A stretch of DNA of 64,000 bases from positions 1 through 64,000 of the forward strand of contig JAFECH010000362.1 of NCBI GenBank assembly GCA_018242255.1, read 5' to 3'. The position numbers were made by a program, and so were the translations under genes. The notes below the pieces were generated by a model, which was not told where the DNA came from, searched no databases, and saw only the letters and a program-made list of their open reading frames with translations. Positions within the stretch are counted from its first letter, which is position 1. Each line of letters begins with the position of its first letter. Source of the DNA: Pseudomonadota bacterium (GTDB taxonomy: Bacteria > Pseudomonadota > Alphaproteobacteria > Rhizobiales > Hyphomicrobiaceae). This document shows, in pieces, positions 24,604-33,176 of this stretch.

Positions 24604-25246
24604 GCTGAGGGTGACCAAGTGTTGACGTGTCGAAGCCGCATGCGACGACCGGCCATGACGTGATGGCGGCTGTCGATGAGAGATATGCAAATACGTCGCT
24701 CATGCAGAGCAGCGCGGCGGCTTGATGGGCGGGCGAAACGGCCGCGACCGCGTCGGTCGGAACGATGACGCGATAATCCAGGTTACGCGCCGAATAGACG
24801 GTACTCATGACACAGCAGTGCGTCGTCACCCCGCAGCAGACTAGATTTCTGATTCCGCGCGAGCGCAAAAGCAGATCGAGGTCAGTTCCGACGAAGCAAT
24901 CATATCGGCGCTTATTGCGAATGCGCCAATCTTCGGGACGGATATTGAGTCCTTCTGCCAACTCGCACCCGGGCGTACCTTCGAGGCAGTGAACGGGATC
25001 AAACTCAAGTTCGATGCCGTAGTCGCTGTGATCAGCGCGATGCATTTCGTGCGTGAAGATGACGGGCATCGTGTGCTTCCGAGCCCAGTCTATAAGCCGG
25101 TTGATCGCGGGGATAATCTCCCGCCCTCCCGGTGTCTCTTGAACTGCGCCGGCATCGACGAAGTCGCGCTCCATGTCGATGACAAGCAAAGCCGTGTTTT
25201 GCGTCCCGACTTTGCCCGCAGGCAAGGCTCTATAGAGTGGCTCCAT
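24590..25246 (-). CDS. Isochorismatase-like cysteine hydrolase, copy 2
   Basis: A 218-residue cysteine hydrolase with Asp in LLVIDMERDFVDAGA near residue 24, Lys in NKRRYDCFVGTDLDLLL near 112, and Cys in CCGVTTHCCVMSTVYSA near 145. The similarity to the gene at 22232 is moderate, so the two probably act on different amides or consecutive intermediates. The start codon lies two bases after the stop of the binding-protein gene and its end overlaps the GGT-like gene, so it is firmly within the operon. A role in hydrolysing an imported amide or ureido compound is inferred from the transporter next to it. Confidence 0.8.
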   Translation of the reverse strand: MEPLYRALPAGKVGTQNTALLVIDMERDFVDAGAVQETPGGREIIPAINRLIDWARKHTMPVIFTHEMHRADHSDYGIELEFDPVHCLEGTPGCELAEGLNIRPEDWRIRNKRRYDCFVGTDLDLLLRSRGIRNLVCCGVTTHCCVMSTVYSARNLDYRVIVPTDAVAAVSPAHQAAALLCMSDVFAYLSSTAAITSWPVVACGFDTSTLGHPQHVVA

Positions 25247-25248
25247 GG

Positions 25249-26217
25249 TTATTTGCCTATGTAGGACGGGTTGAAGATGTTCGAGGTATCGACGACGCCG
25301 TCGTTGACCTTCACTTCCTTGAAGAATGCCGCGAGTTCTTTTCCAACCTCGATCGCCGGGCCCTTCATCTGAGCGACGTTTTCCGTTGCGCCGTAGAGCT
25401 TCACCTTCGGAAGCATATCCATAACCTCCTCAGGCTTAAGCTCGAGAGATTTCGCTGCTATTTCCGAAGCAGCCTTGGGATCGGCGATTGCCAGTTCATT
25501 AGCTTTATTCAACGCGCGAAGGAACGCCTTGGTCTCGTCGGATTTATCCTTTGCCGTCTTGTCGCTGATTGCGACGACGTCGAGGATCAGGTTCGGGGCT
25601 TCCTTGGATGAAAAAATGACGTGGCCCTTCTTCTCGCCCTGCACCTTCGTAATCCAAGGTTCCCAAGTGACAGCGGCATCCAGCTTGCCGGCTGCAAAGG
25701 CGGCGCCTGCATCGTCCGGATTCATGTTCGTCAGCTTTATATCGCTCGGTGCTAAGCCGTACTTGGTGAGAGCCTTTCGCAGCAGTAGTTCGTTGCACTG
25801 TCCGGCGGTTGCGGCCACTGTCTTTCCCTTGAGATCGGCTGGTGTCGCAATATCAGATTTCGCGAGAATCGCGTCGGCGCCAGCGGAGGTGTCTGTCATG
25901 TAGACGATCTCCAGGCGACCAGGAGCTTTGTCGAGAGCGGTGATCACACTGTCAGCCGTTGTAAAATGCGCGTCAAGCTGACCTCCGAGCAGCGGCGCGA
26001 GACCATCCCCCGGCGAGCTGAACGATTGCATCTGAAGGTCCAAACCCTCGTCCTTGAAGAAGCCCTTCTCCTTGGCAATAAAGAGCGAGATATAGCCGAT
26101 CCAACTATTGTATCCGACCTTATAGGGTTTCAGCGCATCCGCGTTGACCGCGGAACACATTAAGGCCGAAAATCCGAAGACAAGGCTCGCCGCCAACACT
26201 CTGAACACAGCTTTCAT
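25249..26217 (-). CDS. ABC transporter substrate-binding protein (SsuA/TauA/NMT1 type)
   Basis: A 322-residue exported protein with a clear signal peptide (MKAVFRVLAASLVFGFSALM and a cleavage site near VNADA, residue 27). The mature part starts YKVGYNSWIGYISLFIAKEKG, typical of the NMT1/THI5 and aliphatic-sulfonate/nitrate/taurine group, with the LKGKTVAATAGQ and PDDAGAAFAAGKLDAAVTWEPW motifs. Such proteins bind small anionic or amide compounds. The start overlaps the ATPase stop codon as ATGA. It shares the DAGAAF...WEP segment with a second binding protein at 31072, on the other side of the regulators. Confidence 0.88.
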   Translation of the reverse strand: MKAVFRVLAASLVFGFSALMCSAVNADALKPYKVGYNSWIGYISLFIAKEKGFFKDEGLDLQMQSFSSPGDGLAPLLGGQLDAHFTTADSVITALDKAPGRLEIVYMTDTSAGADAILAKSDIATPADLKGKTVAATAGQCNELLLRKALTKYGLAPSDIKLTNMNPDDAGAAFAAGKLDAAVTWEPWITKVQGEKKGHVIFSSKEAPNLILDVVAISDKTAKDKSDETKAFLRALNKANELAIADPKAASEIAAKSLELKPEEVMDMLPKVKLYGATENVAQMKGPAIEVGKELAAFFKEVKVNDGVVDTSNIFNPSYIGK

Positions 26218-27089
26218 TGGCTTTCCTTTCGCGCTTTTGGCCGTGGGTGTACGTGAGATATTTCCGGCTCCTGCACCTGCAGCAGCCGTTGCAAATAGTC
26301 TTGGCGGTTTGCATCGGACTCGCGCCGGAGAAGTCCCAGCATGCGCCTCTTAAGTGAGATGAATTCCGGGGTTAGCTTTAAATCGAGTGTGCGGACTTCC
26401 CCGAACGGAACCGAAATGTCTTCAACGATCCTGCCCGGACGAGGAGAGAACACCAATGTACGTGTCGATAGAAAAAGAGCTTCATCGACATCGTGAGTGA
26501 CCATCAGCACGGTTGTGCCTTCGTGCCTGGTCAAGAGCGCGGTTAACTGCTGGATTTCTTCGCGCGTCTGCGCGTCGAGTGCGCCGAACGGTTCATCCAT
26601 CAGAAGGATGGCCGGGCGCGGAAGCAGCGCTCGCGCAATGGCGACGCGCTGCTTCATCCCCCCGGACAACTCGCGTGGATAGGCTTTTGCAAACGCTTCG
26701 AGCCCCATCAGATAGAGAAGGGCGTCGCATCGTTCATTTGCGGCTTTCAGGTCGCCTCCGTCCTGACGGAAGGTCTTTAATGTTGCGCTGAAAAGCACGT
26801 TCTGCGCTACGGTCAACCACGGATAGAGTGTGTAGTTCTGGAAAACCATGCCGCGGTCGGCGCCCGGTCCGATCGCTTGGCGGCCGTTGACGAGCATGAG
26901 GCCGTCCGTCGGTTCCTCCAGACCAGCAAGCATGAAGAGCATCGTCGTCTTACCGCAGCCCGATGGACCGATAAGCGTGACGAACTCTCCGCGCTCGACT
27001 TTGAACGAGGTGGGACGTAGGGCTTCGACGTTACCGTTATCGGAGGGATAGACTTTCGATACGTCCTGAACCTCCAGGATAGGTTTCAT
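26214..27089 (-). CDS. ABC transporter ATP-binding protein (SsuB/TauB/NrtD type)
   Basis: A 291-residue ATPase with Walker A (LIGPSGCGKTTML near residue 37), signature (ELSGGMKQRVAIARAL near 140), Walker B (AILLMDEPFGALD near 158) and H-loop (VTHDVDEALFL near 196). This is the subunit that powers nitrate/sulfonate/taurine-type importers. The start at 27089 overlaps the permease stop by ATGA; a six-codon extension is not needed. It works with the permease upstream and the binding protein downstream. Confidence 0.92.
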   Translation of the reverse strand: MKPILEVQDVSKVYPSDNGNVEALRPTSFKVERGEFVTLIGPSGCGKTTMLFMLAGLEEPTDGLMLVNGRQAIGPGADRGMVFQNYTLYPWLTVAQNVLFSATLKTFRQDGGDLKAANERCDALLYLMGLEAFAKAYPRELSGGMKQRVAIARALLPRPAILLMDEPFGALDAQTREEIQQLTALLTRHEGTTVLMVTHDVDEALFLSTRTLVFSPRPGRIVEDISVPFGEVRTLDLKLTPEFISLKRRMLGLLRRESDANRQDYLQRLLQVQEPEISHVHPRPKARKESQ

Positions 27090-27886
27090 TTTCCGCTCTC
27101 CGCCCATTTAAACAAGCGGCGGTTGAGCGCGCGAAACAGTAAGTCGAGAAGCAGGCCGATCGCGCCGAGCAGGATAAGATATACCCATATTTTCGGCGTC
27201 TGCAGAAAGCGCGAGAATTTCAGGATACGAAAGCCTAGCCCTTCGTTTGCTGCAACGAGCTCAGCGACGATCAGATAAGTCCATGCCCAGCCATTGCAGA
27301 GACGCAGCGCATCGAAAATTCCGGGCATTGCCGATCGCCAGAGAACACGACTGATAATCTCGCCCCGTTTCGCGCCGAGCGTCTGGGCGACTTGCAGCAG
27401 CTCGTATGGGACGCGTCGAACCTCGTCGGCAACCATAAGGACGAGTTGAAAGTAGGTGCCGATGAAAATCAGCGCCCATTTGGATTCTTCGCCAATCCCA
27501 AGCGTCACCATCAAAATTGGAATGAGCGCGGGGACAGGAACGTAGCGAACGAATTCCGTAACCGGCTGCAAAATGGCTTCGATCGGCTTGAACGATCCTA
27601 TCAGGATCCCCATCGGCAAAGCGACGACGGCTGACAGCAAAAAGCCAATCGTCACTCGTACGAAGCTGACCCAGAGATCCGACCAGATCGTTTGATCACT
27701 AAAAATCTCGGTCATCGTATGCGCTACGGTGACGGGCGACGGCAGAAACACCGGATCGACGATGGCGGAGGCGCTAATCAAGCCCCAAACGGCGAGGCAG
27801 AGCGCAAATCCGACGACGGCAAGCACACGATAGCGACGTGTCGGGATGTTGCGGCGTAATTGCAATGTCAGGGAGGGTTGGTTCAT
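27086..27886 (-). CDS. ABC transporter permease (SsuC/TauC type)
   Basis: A 266-residue membrane protein with about six transmembrane helices. The cytoplasmic EAA loop (EVRRVPYELLQVAQTLGAKR, then IISRVLWRSAMPGIFDALR) that contacts the ATPase is near residue 165. The ATG at 27886 is chosen because it falls 14 bases after the RidA-like stop; a longer frame would run through that gene. It forms the channel of the importer together with the ATPase and binding protein. Confidence 0.9.
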   Translation of the reverse strand: MNQPSLTLQLRRNIPTRRYRVLAVVGFALCLAVWGLISASAIVDPVFLPSPVTVAHTMTEIFSDQTIWSDLWVSFVRVTIGFLLSAVVALPMGILIGSFKPIEAILQPVTEFVRYVPVPALIPILMVTLGIGEESKWALIFIGTYFQLVLMVADEVRRVPYELLQVAQTLGAKRGEIISRVLWRSAMPGIFDALRLCNGWAWTYLIVAELVAANEGLGFRILKFSRFLQTPKIWVYLILLGAIGLLLDLLFRALNRRLFKWAESGK

Positions 27887-27899
27887 CAGGCCAGCCCCC

Positions 27900-28322
27900 T
27901 CACCGCGCAGCCGGCCTGAAGGCCACGAGATCGACCTCCACGCGCGCACCACGCGCGAGCGCAGTTACACCGATGCATGTCCGTGCCGGCAACCGGTCTG
28001 CCGGGAAGTAGCTCGAGTAGATCTCGTTGAAACTGGCGTAATCTTCGTCGAAGTTCGTCAGGTAAGCGCCGGCTCGCACAACGTTGGACCACTCGAGGCC
28101 CAACCCCTTGAGCACGATATGCAGATTGGCCATTACGCGGTGCGTCTGCTCTTTAATGTCATCAGCGATAAGGCGTTCGGGTTCACCGGGATACGTCGGC
28201 ATCTGCCCTGTGACGTGCACGAAACTTCCGGCTTCAACTGCGTGGGAGAATGTGGCAACCGGTTCCGGTGCATCCGGGACCATGTAAAATCTCAATCCCG
28301 TAGTCGCCATTTTTGCCGACAT
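27900..28322 (-). CDS. RidA/YjgF/YER057c-family protein (Rid)
   Basis: A 140-residue Rid-family protein. The conserved segments FSHAVEAGSFVHVTGQMP near residue 25, MANLHIVLKGLGLEWSNVVRAGAYLTNF near 65, and the C-terminal PARTCIGVTALARGARVEVDLVAF (holding the key Arg and Glu) are present. Rid proteins clear reactive enamine/imine intermediates or act as specialised deaminases in catabolic operons. The ATG at 28322 (or 28310) is a choice without a strong ribosome-binding site. It is first in the seven-gene leftward operon and faces the MocR gene across the promoter spacer. Confidence 0.82.
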   Translation of the reverse strand: MSAKMATTGLRFYMVPDAPEPVATFSHAVEAGSFVHVTGQMPTYPGEPERLIADDIKEQTHRVMANLHIVLKGLGLEWSNVVRAGAYLTNFDEDYASFNEIYSSYFPADRLPARTCIGVTALARGARVEVDLVAFRPAAR

Positions 28323-28584
28323 GAACCGATCCATACAGCCGAAGTGTCTGCATGGAATTTTGCAAAGCATGTGCCACGGCGCTCACCAACCCGTCGCTCA
28401 AGGTATGATCCGGTTTCGTCAAGCAAAACTGGACCAGTCGTGACGCTATCGCCCTGAACTGCGAAAATGCGAAGTTGCCGAATGCCTAACCCTTCAGCGA
28501 CGTGCTCCCATTATATGCATACAAAGGAGCTTTATCGGCGCGAATAAATCCATACAATCAAGTCGATCAGCCGATGGAAAGAGC
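28323..28584. promoter_or_regulatory. Divergent promoter region between the Rid operon and the MocR gene
   Basis: A 262-base spacer that must hold both promoters. ATCCATACA occurs twice in it (near 28327 and 28548), which could be regulator half-sites, since MocR proteins often bind direct repeats in their own divergent spacer. Nothing else is supportable here. Confidence 0.35.
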
Positions 28585-29976
28585 ATGAAGTGGATTTCCG
28601 AAGTCAGGCGCATTAGAGGGCCGCGGTATCTCGCTATCGCAGATGCGGTGATGCGTGCGATCGACGGCGGCGAGCTTCTCAACGGCACCCGATTGCCGAC
28701 ACATCGTTCACTCGCCGACCAATTGGAACTCGACGTGACTACGGTAACGCGCGCGTATGCAGAAATTCAGCGGCGCGGCCTCGCGGAAGCACGCGTTGGC
28801 CAAGGAACCTTCGTGCTCGCGAGCCTTCCAGATTCGCCAGCTTCAACATTTACAGCGGCGAGCCATGCGCCCTTTGTAGATCTGTCGCATAACTTCCCTG
28901 CCGGCGCTCCGCCTCTTCCCAACCTGCGCGAACTCGCGAACGAAGTCGCTCGCGACCTAGATTACGGAGCACTTCTCGGCAGACAAAGCGATATTGGGAC
29001 CGTCTCACATCGCGCAGCTGGGGCCGCTTATCTGGAGACTTTAGGCGTGAAAGCCGGGGGCGACGATGTTGTAGTTTGTGCCGGTGCGCAGCACGGAATC
29101 GCGGTCGCCTTTGCGGCGGTAACCGAGCCTGGGGATAGTATCCTCATGGAAGAGACAACATTTTACGGCGCTCGGACCGCGGCGCGGATGCTTGGCCGCA
29201 ACGTCATCCCCGTAGCGATGGATGACGAGGGATTGGTACCCGATTCACTCGAAGAAAAGGTGCGTTCGCGCGACGCGAGGGTGCTTTATTGTGCACCCAC
29301 CCTGCATAATCCGACCACTGCGATCATGCCACTCGCGCGCAGAAAAGCGATCGCCAAAATCTGCGAACGTTACAAAATCGCCGTGGTCGAGGATGACGTA
29401 TACGGGTTTCTCATGTCGCCGCGTCGAGAACCGCTGTCCGTTCGGCTCAGCTCTCAAGCTATCTATATCACCAGTTTGTCCAAGAGCTGCGGCCCAGGCT
29501 TCCGCCTCGGTTACATGCGCGTACCCGAGCAGTGGCGTCGGGCAGTTGGGACTGCGCTGCGCGCGACTACTCTCATGGCGCCGCCCATCGAGGCAGAGAT
29601 TGCGGCTCGGCTTGTGCGTTCTGGCCTCATTGCGCAGCTAGAGAGCGCGCAGCAAGCAAGAAACTCGGAACGGCAACGCATCGCCGAGCAGGCTTTCCGC
29701 GGCCTGGACTACTCATCGAAGGCAAACGCCTTTCACGTTTGGCTGCACATGCCGGAGGAGTGGCCAAGCGAAGTCTTTGCTGCGGAAGCCAAACTACGCG
29801 GCGTGGGGGTCAGTCCGGCGGCGTTCTTCAACTTGGATCCAAAGAATGCCCGCGACGCCGTTCGCGTCTGCCTGTCGGCAGCCGAAAATAATGATGTTCT
29901 CCGGCGCGCTACGAAAATTCTTGCTACCCTGATAACGAGTGAAAACCCGTGGGCGGTGACGGCGGCCATTGCATAG
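28585..29976 (+). CDS. MocR-type regulator (GntR HTH fused to aminotransferase domain)
   Basis: A 463-residue protein. Residues 1-75 form a GntR winged helix (RYLAIADAVMRAIDGGELLNG, then LPTHRSLADQLELDVTTVTRAY). The rest is a fold type I aminotransferase-like domain with the PLP-binding Lys in IYITSLSKSCGPGFRLGY near residue 298. MocR regulators sense an amine, amino acid or PLP adduct and usually control the gene next to them read in the opposite direction. Here this would be the Rid-ABC-hydrolase operon, giving the amine- or amide-related theme of the locus further support. Confidence 0.88.
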   Translation: MKWISEVRRIRGPRYLAIADAVMRAIDGGELLNGTRLPTHRSLADQLELDVTTVTRAYAEIQRRGLAEARVGQGTFVLASLPDSPASTFTAASHAPFVDLSHNFPAGAPPLPNLRELANEVARDLDYGALLGRQSDIGTVSHRAAGAAYLETLGVKAGGDDVVVCAGAQHGIAVAFAAVTEPGDSILMEETTFYGARTAARMLGRNVIPVAMDDEGLVPDSLEEKVRSRDARVLYCAPTLHNPTTAIMPLARRKAIAKICERYKIAVVEDDVYGFLMSPRREPLSVRLSSQAIYITSLSKSCGPGFRLGYMRVPEQWRRAVGTALRATTLMAPPIEAEIAARLVRSGLIAQLESAQQARNSERQRIAEQAFRGLDYSSKANAFHVWLHMPEEWPSEVFAAEAKLRGVGVSPAAFFNLDPKNARDAVRVCLSAAENNDVLRRATKILATLITSENPWAVTAAIA

Positions 29977-30101
29977 ATCGGTTGCCAAGATGGCTATTCG
30001 TTGGGCATCGTGATGTCTTTTTGCCGTTGGCGTCTGCGTTGTCTCTTCATAAGCTAGACCTGCTCAGACTCTGAGAGACGTAATTCGGACAGTCCTTTCT
30101 T

Positions 30102-30965
30102 ATGGCAAGCACCTGCGCCGCGACTGTTGAAGTGCGGGAATCCTGGCGGACCGCCGGTACCGTGCCGTTGCGCATCGACCTCGTCGACTTCTCAGCCGGT
30201 GGCAGCGCAGACCCGGCGGGCGATCATTTTGTCCTTTGTTTTGTGCTTCGCGGGTGCGGCGACATTCGTTCCTCTTTCGATGGATTAAGAGTCCGCGAAC
30301 AATATTTTCGTGCGGGGATGTTCGTTCCCGTCACTCCTCCAAATGTCTCCGCAGACTTTTGGATGAGCGCGCCGATGCAGCATCTTATGTTGACTCTGCC
30401 ACAGAACGCGTTTGAGCCCTGGCGAACACACTCTCATGCGCCGTTCTCTCCCCGCCTGGCTTACGAAGACGGCTTCGAGGATACGCTTTTATCCGAAATT
30501 GTGCGTGCGCTTTGGCTCGAGGCCCGGGAAAACAACGCTAACGGCGCGTTGTACGCCGATTCAATGCGAATGGCGCTTGTTGCTGCGCTTATCCGTCGGC
30601 CTCAAGACGAAACGATCCGTGGTCACAAAGGCCGGCGCCTCTCCCGTTCAGAACTGGCGTCTCTGCATGCTTTTGTTTCGGATCGCCTTGAAGACGAACT
30701 CTGCTTGGCCGACTTGGCCAAGCGCGTGCAGATGAAAGAACGTTCTTTCGCAAGCGCCTTCAAATTCTCTACCGGCCAAACACCCTATCAATACCTCATC
30801 AGAATGCGCATCGATCGCGCCAAAGACTATCTTGCCAACAGCACCATGACGATTTGGGAGGTGGCGCACGCCACTGGGTTCGTCGATCAAGCCCATTTGA
30901 CTTCGGTATTTCGCCGTTACGAAGGATTACCGCCCGCGAAATATCGCAAGAATGCGCGCTCCTGA
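30102..30965 (+). CDS. AraC-family transcriptional regulator
   Basis: A 287-residue regulator. The C-terminal 100 residues contain the two helix-turn-helix motifs of AraC/XylS proteins (EDELCLADLAKRVQMKERSF and MTIWEVAHATGFVDQAHLTS, ending RYEGLPPAKYR). The N-terminal 170 residues are a cupin-like sensing domain of unknown ligand. It lies between the MocR gene and the second binding-protein gene, in the same direction as both, and may control the binding protein and acetamidase genes downstream. Confidence 0.88.
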   Translation: MASTCAATVEVRESWRTAGTVPLRIDLVDFSAGGSADPAGDHFVLCFVLRGCGDIRSSFDGLRVREQYFRAGMFVPVTPPNVSADFWMSAPMQHLMLTLPQNAFEPWRTHSHAPFSPRLAYEDGFEDTLLSEIVRALWLEARENNANGALYADSMRMALVAALIRRPQDETIRGHKGRRLSRSELASLHAFVSDRLEDELCLADLAKRVQMKERSFASAFKFSTGQTPYQYLIRMRIDRAKDYLANSTMTIWEVAHATGFVDQAHLTSVFRRYEGLPPAKYRKNARS

Positions 30966-31071
30966 CGCACTGCAACTTTTTGCGCCTTTCTAAAAGTCTG
31001 CGCTTTCTTCCAAGACACGGGGCATCCGGTCCGCCATTTTCGTCGAAATCGTCAGAAAAAGGAGATTTTCG

Positions 31072-32052
31072 ATGGTCGCCGGAATTGTGTCTCGTCGCGG
31101 CGCGCTTGGTCTTCTGGCGGGTGCGACCGCTGGTTTGACGTTCGGTACGAAGTTTTCATTTGCCGATGCGCCACTCAAAGTCGGAATTCCGATCTGGGTC
31201 GGCTGGATGCCATTCTGGATCATGGATGAAAAGAAGATCGGCGATAAGCACAAGCTCAATGCTGTGCTTACGCAATTCACGGTGCAAACCGACGCCCGGC
31301 AAGCGCTTGCCGCGGGAAGCCTTGACGTCTGCGCCCTTAATACGGCCGACGTGCTGGCTATCGACGCCGTATCACCAGTGGCTAAAGTCATCACTCTGAC
31401 CAACGCGTCAGCCGGAGCCGATATTGTCATTGCGCGAGGCGTCGACAAAGTTGAGGACCTGAAGGGCAAGAAAGTCGCCCTTGAGATTGGTTCTGTCAGC
31501 CATTTCTTTTTCAGCAAAGTGTTGGAAAAAGCCGGTCTAAAGGAGAGTGACGTCAACATCATCAACATGTCGGCGCAAGACGCCGGCGCAGCGTTCGTAG
31601 CGAAGGCTATCGACGTTTCCGTGACCTGGGAACCGTTTGCCTCTCAAGGCATCGCATCGGGCGGCACGGCGCTGGTAACGAGCAAGGACACGCCGAATCT
31701 GATCATAGACATTATCTCGGCGCGCAACGACATCCTGAAGTCGCGCGGGGACGACGTTAAGCGCCTTTTGGACGCGTGGTACGACGCACTCGAATTCGTA
31801 AGTACGAATAAAGACGAGGCATTTGCGATCATGGCGAAGCATTCGGACGTCAAGGTCGATGAATTCGCCGGCATGTGGGCCGGTGTCAAAATGTATTCGC
31901 GTCCCGAAAATGTCCAGCTCATCGGGACACCGGAAAAGCCCGGGCCTTATTCTGAGGCCGTCAAGGCTATGTCCAACTTCATGGTGGAAGCCAAACTTAT
32001 CCCCCACAACGTCGAACCCTTATCAATGATTGATGGCGCTTTGTTAGCCTGA
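31072..32052 (+). CDS. Second ABC substrate-binding protein (NMT1/SsuA type), Tat-like signal
   Basis: A 326-residue exported binding protein. The start has a twin-arginine-like signal (SRRGALGLLAGATAGLTFG) and a cleavage site near FADA. The mature part (LKVGIPIWVGWMPFWIMDE, then GKKVALEIGSVSHFF and QDAGAAFVAKAIDVSVTWEPF) is homologous to the product at 25249. No permease or ATPase follows, so it could serve the importer of the facing operon as an alternative receptor with a different ligand. The acetamidase/formamidase gene follows 38 bases later. Confidence 0.85.
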   Translation: MVAGIVSRRGALGLLAGATAGLTFGTKFSFADAPLKVGIPIWVGWMPFWIMDEKKIGDKHKLNAVLTQFTVQTDARQALAAGSLDVCALNTADVLAIDAVSPVAKVITLTNASAGADIVIARGVDKVEDLKGKKVALEIGSVSHFFFSKVLEKAGLKESDVNIINMSAQDAGAAFVAKAIDVSVTWEPFASQGIASGGTALVTSKDTPNLIIDIISARNDILKSRGDDVKRLLDAWYDALEFVSTNKDEAFAIMAKHSDVKVDEFAGMWAGVKMYSRPENVQLIGTPEKPGPYSEAVKAMSNFMVEAKLIPHNVEPLSMIDGALLA

Positions 32053-32090
32053 CGACTTTGAGTGGGAATTGAAATCTGGATGCCGCCCCA

Positions 32091-33014
32091 ATGGCCACTA
32101 GCGCCTGTCACTGTCTTTCCGAAAAATGCATTCACAAAACCTGGAACAGAAAGCAAAAGCCGCTTCTGTTCATCAAGCCCGGAGATCAGGTGACCATTTC
32201 ATCGCCTGACGCATCCAATGGCGAGATCACGCGCGCATCGACCACGGCAGACATTGCTAAAATTGACTATCGCCAGCTCGACCCATTGGTCGGGCCGATC
32301 TACGTTGAAGGTGCCGCTCCGGGCGACGCCCTTGAAATTGAAGTGCTCGATCTCAAGATCTTGAGCTGGGGTTGGAACGCGTGCCTGCCTGACTTCGGTC
32401 TTCTGTCAGACGAAATCACGGATCCCTATCTAAAGATCTGGGAGCTTGATCGCGACCATATCGAAATGCCCAATGGAGCGAAGTTCAAATTACGCCCGAT
32501 GATCGGGTGCATCGGTGTGGCTCCAGGCGAGGACGGCGATTACGCTTCCATCACTCCAACCAATGCGGCTGGCAATATCGATGTCCGTTATCTGGGAGTC
32601 GGCGCAAAGCTGTATGTGCCTATCTTTAATGAGGGCGCATTGCTATCTGCCGCGGACGGTCATGCCATTCAAGGCGACGGGGAAATCAATGGCACCGCCA
32701 TCGAATGTCCGATGGAAATGTCGCTCAAGATCAACTTGATAAAAAACGCGGGCATAGAAGCACCTGAAATTCTGACAGGAGACACATTCGCAGCGGCGGA
32801 AGGCTATCGCATTTTTACCGGCATCGGCCCTGATATGATGGCGGCTACTCGCGACGCGGTTCGCCGGGCAATCGCCCCCCTCGCACGATCGCAAAACGTG
32901 AGTGAGCTCGAAGCCTACGCCATGTTGGGTTTGGTCGGAGAGTTACGAATCCACGAGGTCGTCGATAAGCCGAATTGGGTCGTTGGCTGCATGCTTCCGC
33001 GCCGCCTCTTTTGA
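32091..33014 (+). CDS. Acetamidase/formamidase family protein
   Basis: A 307-residue amidase of the FmdA/AmdA family, which hydrolyses formamide, acetamide or similar short amides to ammonia and the acid. The family pattern is visible from the start (HKTWNRKQKPLLFIKPGDQV, then DASNGEI), in PIYVEGAAPGDALEIEVLDL near residue 65, in RPMIGCIGVAP near 135, and in the late GEINGTAIECPMEMSLKI and EAYAMLGLVGELRIHEVVD. It is near the usual length. It follows the second binding protein, suggesting uptake of an amide and its hydrolysis as a nitrogen source. Confidence 0.85.
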   Translation: MATSACHCLSEKCIHKTWNRKQKPLLFIKPGDQVTISSPDASNGEITRASTTADIAKIDYRQLDPLVGPIYVEGAAPGDALEIEVLDLKILSWGWNACLPDFGLLSDEITDPYLKIWELDRDHIEMPNGAKFKLRPMIGCIGVAPGEDGDYASITPTNAAGNIDVRYLGVGAKLYVPIFNEGALLSAADGHAIQGDGEINGTAIECPMEMSLKINLIKNAGIEAPEILTGDTFAAAEGYRIFTGIGPDMMAATRDAVRRAIAPLARSQNVSELEAYAMLGLVGELRIHEVVDKPNWVVGCMLPRRLF

Positions 33015-33176
33015 TGCGGCCTCAATTAGGCTCGGTTCGATCCGCAATTGAACCTGCGCGGCGTCCGACAGCAAGAGACGGGACTTGCGCGCGGCCTTCC
33101 CGATAAAACCAGAAGCACGAAACCATGAGCTGCTGACCTCCGATAGGCAAGACTGCTTGCAGAGGCGCATTGGCAT

